NCBI GenBank assembly: GCA_964017185.1
Contig: OZ024878.1
Span: forward strand, 17,673,851 to 17,737,850
Direction: 5' to 3'
Length of the DNA: 64,000 bases
Origin: Rugalucina vietnamica
Lineage: Eukaryota > Mollusca > Bivalvia > Lucinida > Lucinidae
Shown here: positions 34,301 through 45,625 of the stretch, piece after piece
Numbering within the stretch: the stretch's first letter is position 1
How the letters are laid out: each line of letters opens with the position of its first letter
The notes under the pieces: generated by a model
Told to the model about the DNA's origin: nothing
Databases searched by the model: none
What the model saw: the letters and a program-made list of their open reading frames with translations, nothing else
Position numbers and translations under genes: made by a program

Positions 34301-35168
34301 ATTTATTTCACTGCAATGCTTCCCAGGAGCATTGATTTTGCACCAGAATCTCATTTTGATTTTGCACCAAAACCTCATATTGATTTTGCACCAGAACCTC
34401 ATTTTGGTTTGCAACGGGTTGTCCCCTTATGCAAGACACACAAGACAACTCCCCATTGCACATTGTACTAGTTCATATCCAAAAAAACTTCATTTATTGC
34501 TGATCATGCGTTGGGCATTAAACCACACAAAAGACAAACAAATATTCTGATTTATTGCTCAGCTGCGATATCATATTTTTCTAGACTGATTTCCGTAAAA
34601 GCTAAGAGCTCATTGTCCATACTAAATTTAACCTTTAAATTCGTACATTTGTTTTAAGGTACAACATTAAGATATCTCTTAACAGGGTTCTGTGTCATAA
34701 CACTGATCTGCCGTTGTCAATATAGTGAAGCAGTGTCAGTCTTTAAGCAAACAAAACAAAACGAAGACGATCTGTATAATTCAGTTTCCCGTTTTATAAG
34801 AGACTGAGATAACTAAATTTGAAACTCTGGTGAATTGTGTGGTGTACTAGTTTCTGTACCCTTTACACTATTTGTCCAGCTCGTTGGCGCAGCTTTTTTA
34901 GGAACTGTCGTTGTCGTAAAAGCGGTACAATAATACGCAAATACAAACGAATGAGAACACAATTACATTATTTTTGCATTTAACTTTGAAATTCAATTTT
35001 AAAGCTATCAGCTGGTTTCTCTGTGTCTAATTACACTTGTGGTTAATTTTTATCATGCTTGTTATAGAAGAAAAATGAGAGTCGGCGTGTAATATGTCTG
35101 TAGAATAGGAAAGTTAGCAGTTAATCTGTATTAAATCTAATTAGATTGTGTTGCTACTTTCTTGCACA
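31375..35168. repeat. Four-copy 948/949-bp tandem array
   Basis: Units begin CGGTATTTAAATGTAGGTCT at 31375, 32324, about 33272 and about 34221. They are virtually identical; I saw length changes only in an A-run (7 or 8 A) and a T-to-A change in the fourth unit. Each unit contains three 24-bp subrepeats of the form GATTTTGCACCAGAACCTCA. Short overlapping ORFs (67 and 72/108 residues) recur only because the DNA is repeated. The near-identity implies recent amplification, gene conversion or an assembly effect. Confidence 0.95.
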
Positions 35169-35255
35169 GACATTAGTGGCTTTAACGATTGAAATAGCGG
35201 TTTGTTCGAACAATTGGTTTTTGCTATATATGACTGGGGCTATGTGACAATAAAT

Positions 35256-35481
35256 GACCTGCGTCGACATGTGGTAACTTACAAAGTGCTTTTCCGAACA
35301 GGTCCGACATAAACCGGTCTGTGCAGTAACAAAAGATGGCCTAGATGCTTGAAATTTCAAATTTAGAAAGTATATTAATTGTACTATCCGTGTAGCGAAA
35401 ACAGAGGCGCTGATCAGCTTCGCAGTATCTGCGCCTTATCCTTTGCAAACGCCAAAAAATGGTTTTCTCATGACGTGGCTC
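35256..35481 (-). mobile_element. Family A MITE, degraded
   Basis: Contains TTTCCGAACAGGTCCGACAT and CTATCCGTGTAGCGAAAACA and ends TGACGTGGCTC. The hairpin is reduced (GATCAGCTTCGCAGTATCTGC). Confidence 0.8.
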
Positions 35482-35717
35482 AAGTTATAAAGAATAGAAA
35501 CCTAGGAACTATTACAGCTGTAAATTCAGAAACCGAAACCAAATACCGGGTGGGAAATAAATGACATTACAAGACACATATTAAGAGCAAGATGACAAGC
35601 TCTTTCCGAGCAAGGTAAACATCATGCCACATGTAGCATTAAAATATTAAGATGAGGAGAAGACTGAATAATCAGGCAACCTTAAGGTAAATGTCACCTC
35701 TTGGGACGGTTCAATGT

Positions 35718-36698
35718 AAAAGTAGGCGATGATCAGGAAACGGCTTAATCAGAAAGAAATCCCCACTCCAAAACCCGAGGTGGCAAAAACTAAATTGACA
35801 ACCAGGGTACTTATACTAACATATCGTTAGCCGAGTGAGCAGCTTTTTCCCCAATAGGCAGTCGCTCAGTTACCCGAACTTAAGTTAAGTATACTTATGG
35901 TGCAAACAGCAAAACAAAATTCAACACAAAACAATCATAAACCAATTAGAACCACAACAGAAGCATCGCATTGGAACGATCAACGATCAGTAGTATAAAA
36001 TTACAGGGGAGTGGGGGAGGTGAACCGATTTTACAGGTACATGTATCTAACGTCACCCTCATCTCCTGCAGTGGTTCAAAACATTTAGTTAGTTGTTCGG
36101 TGCGCGTGGTGAATCTCTAACTAGTCAATACAAGTGACTTATCAAGGACAGACAAATAAATTTTGATGAGCCATAAACGAAGACTCAAAGATACAATAAG
36201 ATGCCTGGCGATGAAGATCCCTAGGCGCCAAACAACATCACGGAAAACCTAGAGCAAAAGAAAAATCCTGGTGAGCCTAGCAACAGACAATTGAGGGCCC
36301 CATGGAAGATTGGATAAAACAAATGGGTCACCCTCGTAAAATAAAGAAGTTACTTACTTACTGACTTACTAATAAGCTCCGGCCCCAACCATCTAAAACG
36401 AATAGCTAAATTTCGGGGCCATAATAGAGTTTGTCGCCTCCCACCGACTTGCAATTGAAGAAGGAAGCATAGTTATCATGGTTGGGTAAAAAAAACTAAG
36501 CATGCAGACTGTCGCATCACATTTAAGTTATATCTTATATCTAACGTATAAATTTTAAATGATTTTTCTAAACTGAAAAGAAAAAAAAAGTCATTTGTTT
36601 CTATAATATTCTTAAATTTGTGAAGTTACCACCTCGGCTTTTGGAGTGAGAATTTCTTTCTGACTGCACCTTCTCCTGATCATTGCCTACTTGTACCT
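35718..36698 (-). mobile_element. Family D element with inverted short end
   Basis: Long minus arm 35718-36625 (3' terminus, 3' region, decayed RT end near 36400-36625) meets a short plus-oriented terminus at 36627-36698 (CCTGATCATTGCCTACTTGT). Another 42-bp D terminus lies at 37041-37082. Confidence 0.8.
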
Positions 36699-37289
36699 TC
36701 TTCTGGTTCTGAGACCTATTTGATGCCCCATGTGCATATGCAATTTTCAAGTCGTTTCCAGAGGTTTTATAAGCCAGTTTCCAATGCTTGTGGTAGTTTA
36801 AAGGATAGAGTATTCGTTTAGCAATCGCGGGTACGATACCACAATGGTGCATTTGCCTGTCTTGTTGGTGACAAAAACTCACTCGACATAAAAAAAGGCA
36901 AATCGCCCTTTGGGTATTACATTTAAGAAACATGGCTAAATTTACACCCAATGCCACACATGCAATATGCATTATTTTGTCATAAGATGATTTCACTGTC
37001 CCCACCCCGAGAGAAATGGGAATTTCATCAATATTGTTTAAAAAAGGCACAAGTAGGCAATGATCAGGAAAATGTGCAATCTTTAACAGTTTATATACAT
37101 TTGTTATGTTGCGACAAACTCCGGGTCACTGAACGTTATAATTATTATGGTCGTTGATACTGATTATATAGATGTTTGATTCATAGTAAAAGAATACGAT
37201 AAATGGTTCGAGCAATATTCAGAAGAATTTTATCAACAGATTCCCTTTTTTATAATTTGACCGTCTAGATACAAGGATTGTTCTTTGGC
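36699..37289. other. No gene recognised
   Basis: Contains the short D terminus at 37041-37082. The ORF crossing 36601-37050 starts in flanking sequence and runs into a D tail, so I do not call it. Confidence 0.45.
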
Positions 37290-37860
37290 TACAGTATTTG
37301 TCCATCGTTACTGCTATACCTTAGAGATAAATACGCACATGTGCTTGGCACGTCATAATTACATTATTGTAACATTACGAAAACTTGCCCATGCAATATA
37401 CAGAGAATTTTTTTCAGTTCTAAAAATTGAAAATTTCGTTGGAATTTTTTTAATCATTTCCTTATTTTTGCTATAAACATAGATTGTGGGTACAAGTTAG
37501 AACCGCCTCGCTGAGGCGGTTCTAACGAGTACCCACAATCTATGTTTTCGAGCAAAAATAAGAAAAATAGGTATACCCCTGCATACCCCAGTTCTGCTAT
37601 ATAAAAGTGGGGTTTAAGGGGGTATACATTGCACGGACATGTTTTCCTGATGATTACATTAGTCTTTTGGCGGCTTTGACGGAAACTGATAAGACGAACA
37701 GTAGCACTACTTACTTAAAATGGAAGTAAGTATGATAACTATCAATTTTATGTACTTGTACATGATAATGAATTATAAATGGAAGCACGAACTCATGGCT
37801 ATGTCTTTAGAATCGGTAGATGTGTTTAATTTTATCGTATTTAATTTCAAATTTCTTCTT
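37290..37860 (-). repeat. Beta unit, inverted fourth copy
   Basis: Reverse complement of beta sequence: GCACGTCATAATTAC and GGCTTTGACGGAAACTGATAA match complements of 12100-12190. It is split by a B element at 37373-37652. Confidence 0.7.
37373..37652 (+). mobile_element. Family B foldback element, near consensus
   Basis: CATTACGAAAACTTGCCCAT to GGACATGTTTTCCTGATG, full-length hairpin with GAACCGCCTCGCTGAGGCGG, and CTATATAAAAGTGGGGTTTA in the right half. Confidence 0.93.
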
Positions 37861-38286
37861 GACTGATGACAGAATGCAAAATGGGTCAGTCACATGACCC
37901 TGATGGCCGCTATACCCATATTTAGTGGTTAATAACTTTGAAACAAATGTGTCGTCCACAGTGATAAACTAAGGTCCCTAAAATCACATTGGTTTTCACG
38001 TTCTTCTTCACTTATATTCCAGAACAGATTTCCAGATGATTTCGCAGTTAAGGAAGGTGAGATATAGCCTTCATACCATGTGCCAGGTCGCTCACAGTGA
38101 CAAACAGAAGCTACATTTTTCTTCAGAAAAGCATATTTCAAATAAAAACATCATTCACTTCCTGTTCTAACGATAATAACAGCAGATGCCTCTGGGAATG
38201 AAGCCCCCCCCCCCCCCTACGCGCCATCTATATTCATTCCTGGTGTCATATTGTTACTCTTAAGGTTTTTTTTTTTTTCTCTCTAG

Positions 38287-38400
38287 CCTATTAGGATTAT
38301 GGTATATTATACGCGAGACTCATCAACCTTTTAGATTAACATTGATGAATACATTCTGACAGAGTCATCATGTAGACTTATTTTGATGCCGTGCTTCCAA
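38287..38400 (-). repeat. Inverted fragment of the alpha unit
   Basis: TACGCGAGACTCATCAACCT and CAGAGTCATCATGTAGACTT are complements of sequence near 10590-10690 and 18190-18290. The piece is short and isolated. Confidence 0.7.
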
Positions 38401-38535
38401 TTTCAGTTAAGACACTAGCAAACCAGCCTTTCTGACAATTTCAAACGCAAACTGATCTGTACAGCTACAGTAACTGTAGATCAACAAGTCATCCGCCGCC
38501 TCCGAGCTGGGTACAGTATGTACCATTCTCTCCAG

Positions 38536-38752
38536 CTTCACGACCGACAAAACAAATGAAGTGAGTGGAACGAAAGCCCGGTTGTCGAACTACAGTTACA
38601 GAAGACGGTCAATGCTCGAAATTTAATTAATTTAAGAAGATGGATTGTTCTATCCGTGAAGAGGCTGAAGACAAAAGTATTGGTCAACTTAGTAGCCACG
38701 CGTTTGTTTTTGCATATATTTTTAAAATCAGGTTTCTCCATGGCGGGTTCTC
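38536..38752 (-). mobile_element. Highly degraded family A relative
   Basis: Weak match to the A element order: GGTTGTCGAACTACAG, a CTCGAAATTTAATT...GATGGATTGTTCTATCCGTG section, and a CATGGCGGGTTCTCA end. The hairpin is unrecognisable, so this is tentative. Confidence 0.35.
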
Positions 38753-38833
38753 ATTTAGTCAACACAAAAATTCGCAAATTGCCAAACAAATTAGTAACTC
38801 TCTAAACGACAAAAAATGTCACTTCTATGATAT

Positions 38834-40387
38834 GAGGGTCTGGATGGGGGGTCCTGGTATTCACTAATCACTAATAATTTAGCCATTTATTCACTGTCAT
38901 TACAATTTTGGCTTATTCATTAAAATAAGCTCGATTATTCATTAAAATATGATAATTACTATTCACGCCTTCTTCACCCAGCTAATATCCATAAGCAAAT
39001 AGATGTTCCCCACCTAAGGCATCCCTTATCTCAAGCCACAAGGACTATATATAGTTCTACTATGATATTAAATTGTAGACTGCTTAGTGCAACCTTGATA
39101 TTAACATCTTGAGTGAAGCATATTATATACTCTGCTAGACCACAAAGCCTCATAGAAACTTTCCGAAATAGCATACCGATTTTTTTAGCAAATTCCCTTT
39201 TAAATCTGTTGGGAGTATAATCCCCTCCACCTTAAATACTGAATACGCCCTAAGTTTTACACTGCATTTTTCTCTTCAATTATGAATACCGAAGAAAAAT
39301 TGTAACTTCAGGGGTAAAAGTTATAGTAAAATGCTGTTGTTTTTATTTGATAAACTAGTTAGCATATGAGTACTATGTGATGTATGGATTTGTGCGTGTG
39401 CCTGATTGCACAATACATTTTATTAATGTCTTAAATACCGAGCGAGCGAAGCGAGCGAGGAAAAAAATATGTAGTACCATATAAATTGTCAGATAGATTT
39501 GCATTTACATTCTTAGTGCTGCCTTCTTTCTGATTGCAAAAGACACTATAATTATGCTCTGTCATATAAAAAAGCAAGATGTACATCCACAAAAAAGATT
39601 ATCGAGGCTTGTATAGGGTATTTTGGGATACGGGATATTGGCCTATTTTATTAAGGGATACTGGGATATTTGTGTTTTTAATTTGGGGATATGGGATATT
39701 CAGGAATTTTGGGATATGGGATATTGGAATTTATTTTGGGATACAAGTTAAATCAATTTTGGGATATGGGATATATTGGACGGTTTATTTTTGGATATGG
39801 GATATTGCCTAGCCCCCTAACCAAGCCCCATTATCATTATAGGATTGGAACATACATAATAAGGTCAAAGTGGGGTTATAGAATAAAAAGGAAATAAATA
39901 TACATAAGCAAACAAAACCGTGAAATAGTATCTGGCTCAGTAAACATCCAGAATGATTTGATTTATTTTTCTCTGCCTTCAAATGACACATTTCTTTTTT
40001 CATTTAGTCCATGAGGTGAGCCCCTACATACTTAGCTTCCAGACACATGTCTTTCCAAACATTCAAGGATTTCTGAAATATGAATACAACATTTGAACTA
40101 AATCGGGTCTGGGGGCGTCCAGACCCCAGAAAAAAAATGAAATTCTGGAATGTCAGGGAGGCCATCTAAGACAATTCCATAGCCAAATTTTAGCATATTC
40201 ATTATTCTTTAAAATGTTATTATTCACTATTCATTATATTACTCTGCTATTCATTAAAAATTTACATTTATTCATTATTCTTTAGGACCTCATTATTCAC
40301 TAATCATTAAATTTTTTGCTCTTTATTCACTCTCATTAAAAATTTTAGGCCACTATTCATTAATCATTATACCCCACCCAGACCCTC
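38834..40387. mobile_element. Family K TIR element, 1.55 kb, TSD TGATAT
   Basis: Left end GAGGGTCTGGATGGGG and right end CCCCACCCAGACCCTC. TGATAT flanks both sides at 38828-38833 and 40388-40393 (7 bp if the next G is counted). Both subterminal regions are filled with variants of TTATTCACTAATCATTAA (38870-38965 and 40195-40370). The interior holds a GGGATAT-rich repeat and a CGAGCGAAGCGAGCG motif near 39440. No transposase ORF. The TSD length does not settle the superfamily. Confidence 0.85.
39617..39808. repeat. Degenerate GGGATATT minisatellite inside K
   Basis: Repeated TTTTGGGATATGGGATATT-like units with irregular spacing. Overlapping Gly/Ile/Trp/Tyr-rich ORFs here are a by-product of the repeat. 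Confidence 0.8.
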
Positions 40388-40599
40388 TGATATGCTGTGA
40401 AACAGTTTCATATCATTGTTTTTGAGTTTTTGAGTTAGACTACCGTGATGTATATCCTTGAAATTGGTGTGTAATTGTCTTGCTTTCGTTTGCAGTTTGT
40501 AAAGGGTTCATTACCCGTACAATACTGCTTTCAAAGGATGTCACAATTCAATTTTACCATTCTCATGGTATCTTACAGGTGCTCATCTTAACCCATATA

Positions 40600-40835
40600 T
40601 GGCGAATGGATTTTCCCGATATTATCATTTAATTGAGTCCACTTTTATTTCTAGGGGCGTCAGGAGTGATTTTTGAATTTTATTAAATTTTTCGATGAAA
40701 ATTCTTTAAGCAAACAGAATAGCTCCAGATGGGACGCCGCGTTCTGCGGCGTCACATCTGGGGCTATTCTGTTTGCCTATGTCCCACAAAAGGGACGCCA
40801 GGCTTATATGAGTTAATCTCTGGTATTTGACGCTT
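40600..40835. mobile_element. Family G hairpin element, copy 1
   Basis: Near-perfect hairpin with arms 40710-40740 and 40746-40776, centred on GACGCCGC/GCGGCGTC with AGCTCCAGATGG outside and GCAAACAGAATAG outermost. The flanking ATATGGCGAATGGATTTTCC and GTCCACTTTTATTT are shared with 55985-56665. Confidence 0.75.
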
Positions 40836-41310
40836 TATGAGATCTAACATATTATTTGCTGTTGACGGCTGAGTAATACCCCAAAATCACGCATGAATTA
40901 TGCAAATCACATAGGTCAAATGGTCAAAGGCGGCAGGTCAGTAAATAATGTGTTACCTGAGGGGAGGGGGCACAGATGCAACTTATACAGGAAGGTTATA
41001 TTTTGTATAATGTTGATGTACAGTTAATCTTTAGTTTGCATTTTTTAAAACCGTTTGCTAACATCCTTTAAGATGATGTACTTGCACCATTGCTTTCTTA
41101 ATATAAACACAGATGACTCCTAACCAGAACCGATGCAATCAGACACTTTCGATAATTATAACAAAATCATACAAGCAATCCCATTTAACGTGAAACCTAT
41201 AAATGCCAAATAAGAACGTTAACCAGTCGTTATAATCACATGGTTTAAAAAGCGAACAACATTTTATTATGGCTTAGCATCCAGTTTTAGGCCCAAAGGA
41301 TTGCCAGTTT
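40836..41310. other. No gene recognised
   Basis: AT-rich spacer with no supported ORF or repeat. Confidence 0.4.
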
Positions 41311-41588
41311 GCCCAATTATGCAATATGCAGAGATTTTTTTCAACTGTGAAAAGTTGAAATTTCATTAGAAAAAAAAAGTATTTTTTTTTTATTTTTTGC
41401 TCAGAACACTAATTGTGGTTACACGTTGTGGCGGTTCTAACGAGTACACACAATCTATGTTTTTGTACAAACACAATCTATGTTTTTGTACAAAAGTACA
41501 AAAAATGCATGCCCCTGTAAACCCCATTTTACTATATAAAAGTGGGGGTATAATTAGGTATACTTTCTATGGGCATATTAGCCTAATA
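41311..41588 (+). mobile_element. Family B element, degraded
   Basis: GCAATATGCAGAGATTTTTT start, one hairpin arm reduced (ACACGTTGTGGCGGTTCTAA), a local duplication of ACAATCTATGTTTTTGTACA, and GGGCATATTAGCC end. Confidence 0.8.
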
Positions 41589-42095
41589 CCTAGATATGAC
41601 AGTTTTTGTAGCTACCAAGCGAAAATGTTTGGACAAAATAGCATAGCAACTTTTCTGAGTCCGACAACAGCACATTAGACAAATTAGGTCTAATTATTTT
41701 CATCGACATTTCAGACATAAAAATCACTGTTCCCAATTTTCTGATCTCTACCCCCAAGCGGATTCCAACAAACATGAATTTCCAGACAATCTAATAAAGA
41801 TACATACTACTACTTTACAGAATGGAAAATCCGTTTTGCCATTTTGTTAAAAGGCTTGATCAGGAAATTTGCGGAATACGCTTAGAATATTTATGTGGAT
41901 TTAGACGTTCTAGTGCAAACGTTCTACGACTAGATGTACACAGGGAGTCCTTGTCTAGTATGATTATTCTCAATCTCATTGATAATGCAGTTTCTGGTGG
42001 GTTGGGGAATACTTGACGCCAAATTGTTTTATATATAATGTTCAATTTGCAATAATGTTTGGTTGAACGAAAAGTGCTGACCAAAATGCGTGTAG

Positions 42096-42133
<38 letters not shown>

Positions 42134-42492
42134 AAAAAACGGTCAGTGCTCAGCGATAGTGTTATACTGTGTTGGTGATTCGGTTTGCGACCATTGCGTG
42201 TTCCGACTCATTCAAAGAAGACTAAATACTTTTGCCAAATATAAACAGTACTATCGCACTATCATCGCTCTGTCATTATATGCTAAAATAGGATCCCTTA
42301 TTGACTACTGTAAGTGTTATTAATGAAAAACTCGGTCGTATTCGATTCTGATCACCTTAAAGTATCATAAAATGCCTTCAGTACAAGTCTACTAACTCAG
42401 TACATATATTTTCCCTGCTAATATCCGCATATAAGAAAACGTCTTTGGGCTTTCAGACGCAAATCGGAATACCCAACCAGATGGACATCTTA
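41589..42492. other. No gene recognised; (TA)n at 42100-42132
   Basis: Contains an AT dinucleotide microsatellite of about 16 units. A 64-residue ORF at 41822-42016 has no recognisable features. Confidence 0.45.
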
Positions 42493-42744
42493 TCATGAAC
42501 ACATGTCCGTGTAATCTATACCCCCTTATACCCCATTTTATATAGCAAAACAGGGGTAAATCTAGTATTCTTAATTTCGATCCAAAACATAGATTGTGGG
42601 TTCTCTTTAGAATCGCCTCGGCTAACGTGTACCCGCAATCAATGTTTTTGAGCAAAATATAAAAATATCGAAATTTTACCATGAAATTTTCATCAGTTTT
42701 GAAGATGAAAATTGTTGCATATTGCATGGGCGATTTTTCGTAAT
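42493..42744 (-). mobile_element. Family B element
   Basis: TCATGAACACATGTCCGTGT start, TATACCCCATTTTATATAGC, shortened hairpin (AGAATCGCCTCGGC), and ending TTGCATGGGCGATTTTTCG. The 111-residue ORF across it is a translated repeat. Confidence 0.88.
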
Positions 42745-43796
42745 AAGATGTGCGTCTATGTATTTACGCGGCATACTACGATTTTTTTATTAAATGTTTG
42801 GGGCTCTCATCATAATACTTCTCATTGAAATCATGTAATTTTGTATTATAAAATGCATATTTTCCTCAAAAAATTGATTTTCACAATTAGACCTAGGCAG
42901 ATCCCACAATCCGGCAGGTTTGACATAGTATTCTACAAAGAGGCCGAGTTTTCTTTTAACTGGGCCGACATTTGAACGCCAATTTCAAAAACGAGCCGAT
43001 CCGAAACAATGGCGTTAAATATTAAATAGCAGGTGACGTAAGATTGTAGAATGGGCCTATTTGTGGGATGGCGTAATTTTTCATGCATCTGTAAGTTTAA
43101 TTATAAATTCGAAATCAATACTTTAATGATATTTTTTATATTCGAATGAAAGGGTTAAAATAGGCATATTATTAGGAAATGGCACAATCAGAAAGACATT
43201 CCAACTCCAAAAACTGAGATGAGAAAACAAAATTTGCAGTCAGGTCTTTATACTAAGAAAACTCATCGTAAGCCGAGTGAGCACTATTTCCCGATATTTC
43301 TCTATAATTATTTTCACCAAGTTCGTAAAACATTCGAGTTGTAAAATAATAGATAAACTGTGTTTGGGCAATTTCGATTAGCTCATATCGCAATATGAAC
43401 TGTAACATTTATTAAGAAACCAATCTTTTTATTACTATCAGCCACGCATTTTAACAGTTACAAATGTACCTTGACCGTATTTGAAGCAATTCAGAAACTG
43501 ATCGAGTGTTGTCCCCGCGTTTATGTTCGTCAATATAGGAAAGGCTGCAATTATGTTCCATAATAATAGTAGGGGAGTCACATTATCACACAAAAGTACA
43601 CGTTCTGAAATCATGGCCTCTGAAGCTGTGCCGAGACAATAATTAGGGTTTTTACATGACAAACAATCACTTTATAATGATAGTTTCCAGAAAAGAACGC
43701 TTATACATATTTACAAACACGTGATAAATACTTTTTCTATTGAACAAAAGGTCAGACTGATGTCATTTTGTATTTTTTTGTATTTTGTTTTATTTT
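42745..43796. other. No gene recognised; D tail fragment at 43157-43302
   Basis: The D fragment reads TATTAGGAAATGGCACAATC...AAGCCGAGTGAGCACTATTTCCC, minus orientation. The rest shows nothing I can support. Confidence 0.5.
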
Positions 43797-44185
43797 ACGT
43801 AAGCTCTACAAAGACAAGTTATCATTATCAAGCTTCATGTCACAGCATGCTTCCAGAAAAGTCATTGCCTCAGTATATGATTGGCTATATTTGCATTTTT
43901 GCTGGATTTCAGTTCACAAGCAATCAGTATTGGAAAATGTGGGTACCCACTTCAAATTCTGGTTGGTCAATACTGAACATGTAGGTCAGCAAATGTAGGC
44001 CACGAAGACACATAGATGCGACCTTTCAAAAATAACATAAATTTTCTCTGAGAGAATATTCGAAACAAAACGAATAAAAAACAACATATTATATATTGTA
44101 AATTTGCTCCCATAAAACACACCCACTAAGGCTTCGAAACATTTAATTTTACAAAGAAGACAACATACTCGATTGAAATATATTT

Positions 44186-44405
44186 GAACCGCCGCATAGG
44201 AAAACAAACAATCTGCATAGGCGAAAACAAAGGCGCAAATCAGCTTCGCGGTAACAGCGCCTTTGTTTTCGCTACACGGATAGTACAATTCCTCTACTTT
44301 CTAAATCTGAAATTTCCTGTCTCTAACATCTTCTGTGACTGTGCAACCCGGTTTGTGTCAGACCTGGTCGGAACCCAAATTATTTGTTTTCTCACGCACA
44401 GGCTC
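44186..44405 (+). mobile_element. Family A MITE, TSD ATTT, private to U copy 1
   Basis: GAACCGCCGC to CAGGCTC, flanked by ATTT at 44182-44185 and 44406-44409. U copy 2 has the empty site (ATATATTTATTC near 48190). Confidence 0.9.
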
Positions 44406-44560
44406 ATTTGGTATTTTTCCCGAAAAAATAAATAATCATCCGAGTAGTTTGTATTTATTTCATGTCGTGGTCATTAAGTGTGTTTCCCATCTGTCACTGA
44501 AATCTATTCAAAATCTTAGATTTCTCAGACACGAACCTGTGCTCTACAAATTTTACATCA

Positions 44561-44784
44561 TGGCAAAAACCAACAATGTGGTTTCCGACCAGGTCCGACA
44601 CAAACCGAACCGTACAAGCACAGAAAGTGGCTTGAGGCTGGAAATTTTGGATTTAGACAGTAGATGGATTGTACTATCCTTGTAGCGAAAACAAAGGCGC
44701 TGATCAGCTTCGCGGTTACCGCGAAGCTGATCTGTGTCTTTGTTTTCGCCTATGCAAATTGTTGGTTTTACTATGAGGCGGCTC
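44561..44784 (-). mobile_element. Family A MITE in U copy 1
   Basis: Left terminus eroded (TGGCAAAAACC), hairpin GATCAGCTTCGCGGTTACCG intact, right end GAGGCGGCTC. Orthologous to 48334-48548 in U copy 2. Confidence 0.88.
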
Positions 44785-44868
44785 AAATGTTACATCATAC
44801 ATGTAATTTGTTAGCCACTACTCAGGTGAGCATGATCAGGTGAGCATGGTCTAAAATGCCAAAGTCTA

Positions 44869-45498
44869 TTGTTGAGTGGTCTGAATGTGATCAGTTCAAA
44901 ACAGAATCGTTTTTATACTACTATTGACTTAAAGACTTCACTAGACGCCTTGGATTCTCTATTGGTTGTTTTGTGCGCTGAGACGAATTCAATTTCGATA
45001 AGTAAACGAGACAACATTGATATCATTGGTGATCAATTTGAAATTAAATTGAGGCATCAATCAAGGAATAACAGCCTAGTTATGAAAAACGTTATCTTGT
45101 GCTATGTCAAAGGCAACTTAACCTCTTTCACGCCATCTACGAATGCCCCCGCATCTACTTAGATTTGACAAACGTCCATTCTATACTTACGGTTCGTACA
45201 TTTAACACAGCCTACAAAAGTGCCTATGTTAATGATAACGTTGTTTATCATTTGGTTGGTTTGTGGCTAATTCAAACGCTAGAACCCGTTTTCTCTGAAT
45301 GGAACGTATGATAAGATGAGTAGTGTGAGTGACTTTAATGTTGTTTACACAGAAACATTACCCAATATGATAAGGTGGCGTGCGGCGAATGGTGTTTGTT
45401 GTACAATTAAAAGGGCGATTACAAACCTTCTATCTCATTCTATAAGGGCTATGTTTAGTCTTAGAATGCTTAAAATGCTAACAGATGCTAACAGATAG
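44869..45498 (+). pseudogene. Unidentified decayed coding region, copy 1
   Basis: Three consecutive open stretches in changing frames: 44869-45162, 45099-45311 and 45316-45498. The corresponding segments in U copy 2 (48660-49253) keep the same peptides with mostly conservative changes (for example ETNSISISKRDNIDIIGDQ and VYTETLPNMIRW). The two copies break at different places, which suggests descent from a real protein. I do not recognise the family. No domain, signal peptide or membrane segment stands out. Confidence 0.45.
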
Positions 45499-45625
45499 AA
45501 ATTACACGTGGTTTTATACATGCACTTTCCTGCTGTCAGTGTCACTTCGATACAAGAAACGAAGTTGAGAAAAATGATAGAAAAAAAGTTCAGAATAAGC
45601 ATGGCCATAAGGTTTATATTAGTCT

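Noticed and set aside
31422-34550. Repeated 67- to 108-residue ORFs as a gene family
   Set aside because: They follow from a near-identical DNA repeat; two overlapping frames are equally conserved, and there is no signal peptide or domain. The peptide repeat reflects the 24-bp subrepeat.
31375-35168. CRISPR-like array
   Set aside because: Repeats of 948 bp without unique spacers, in an animal genome.
36601-37050. 149-residue minus-strand ORF
   Set aside because: Its C-terminal third (QVGNDQEKVQSERNSHSKS) is the translated D tail; the N-terminal part has no recognisable feature.
39579-39897. Gly/Tyr/Trp-rich ORFs
   Set aside because: Translation of the GGGATATT minisatellite inside element K.
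42392-42727. 111-residue minus-strand ORF
   Set aside because: Consists of a translated B element hairpin (DCGYTL-type string also seen at other B copies).
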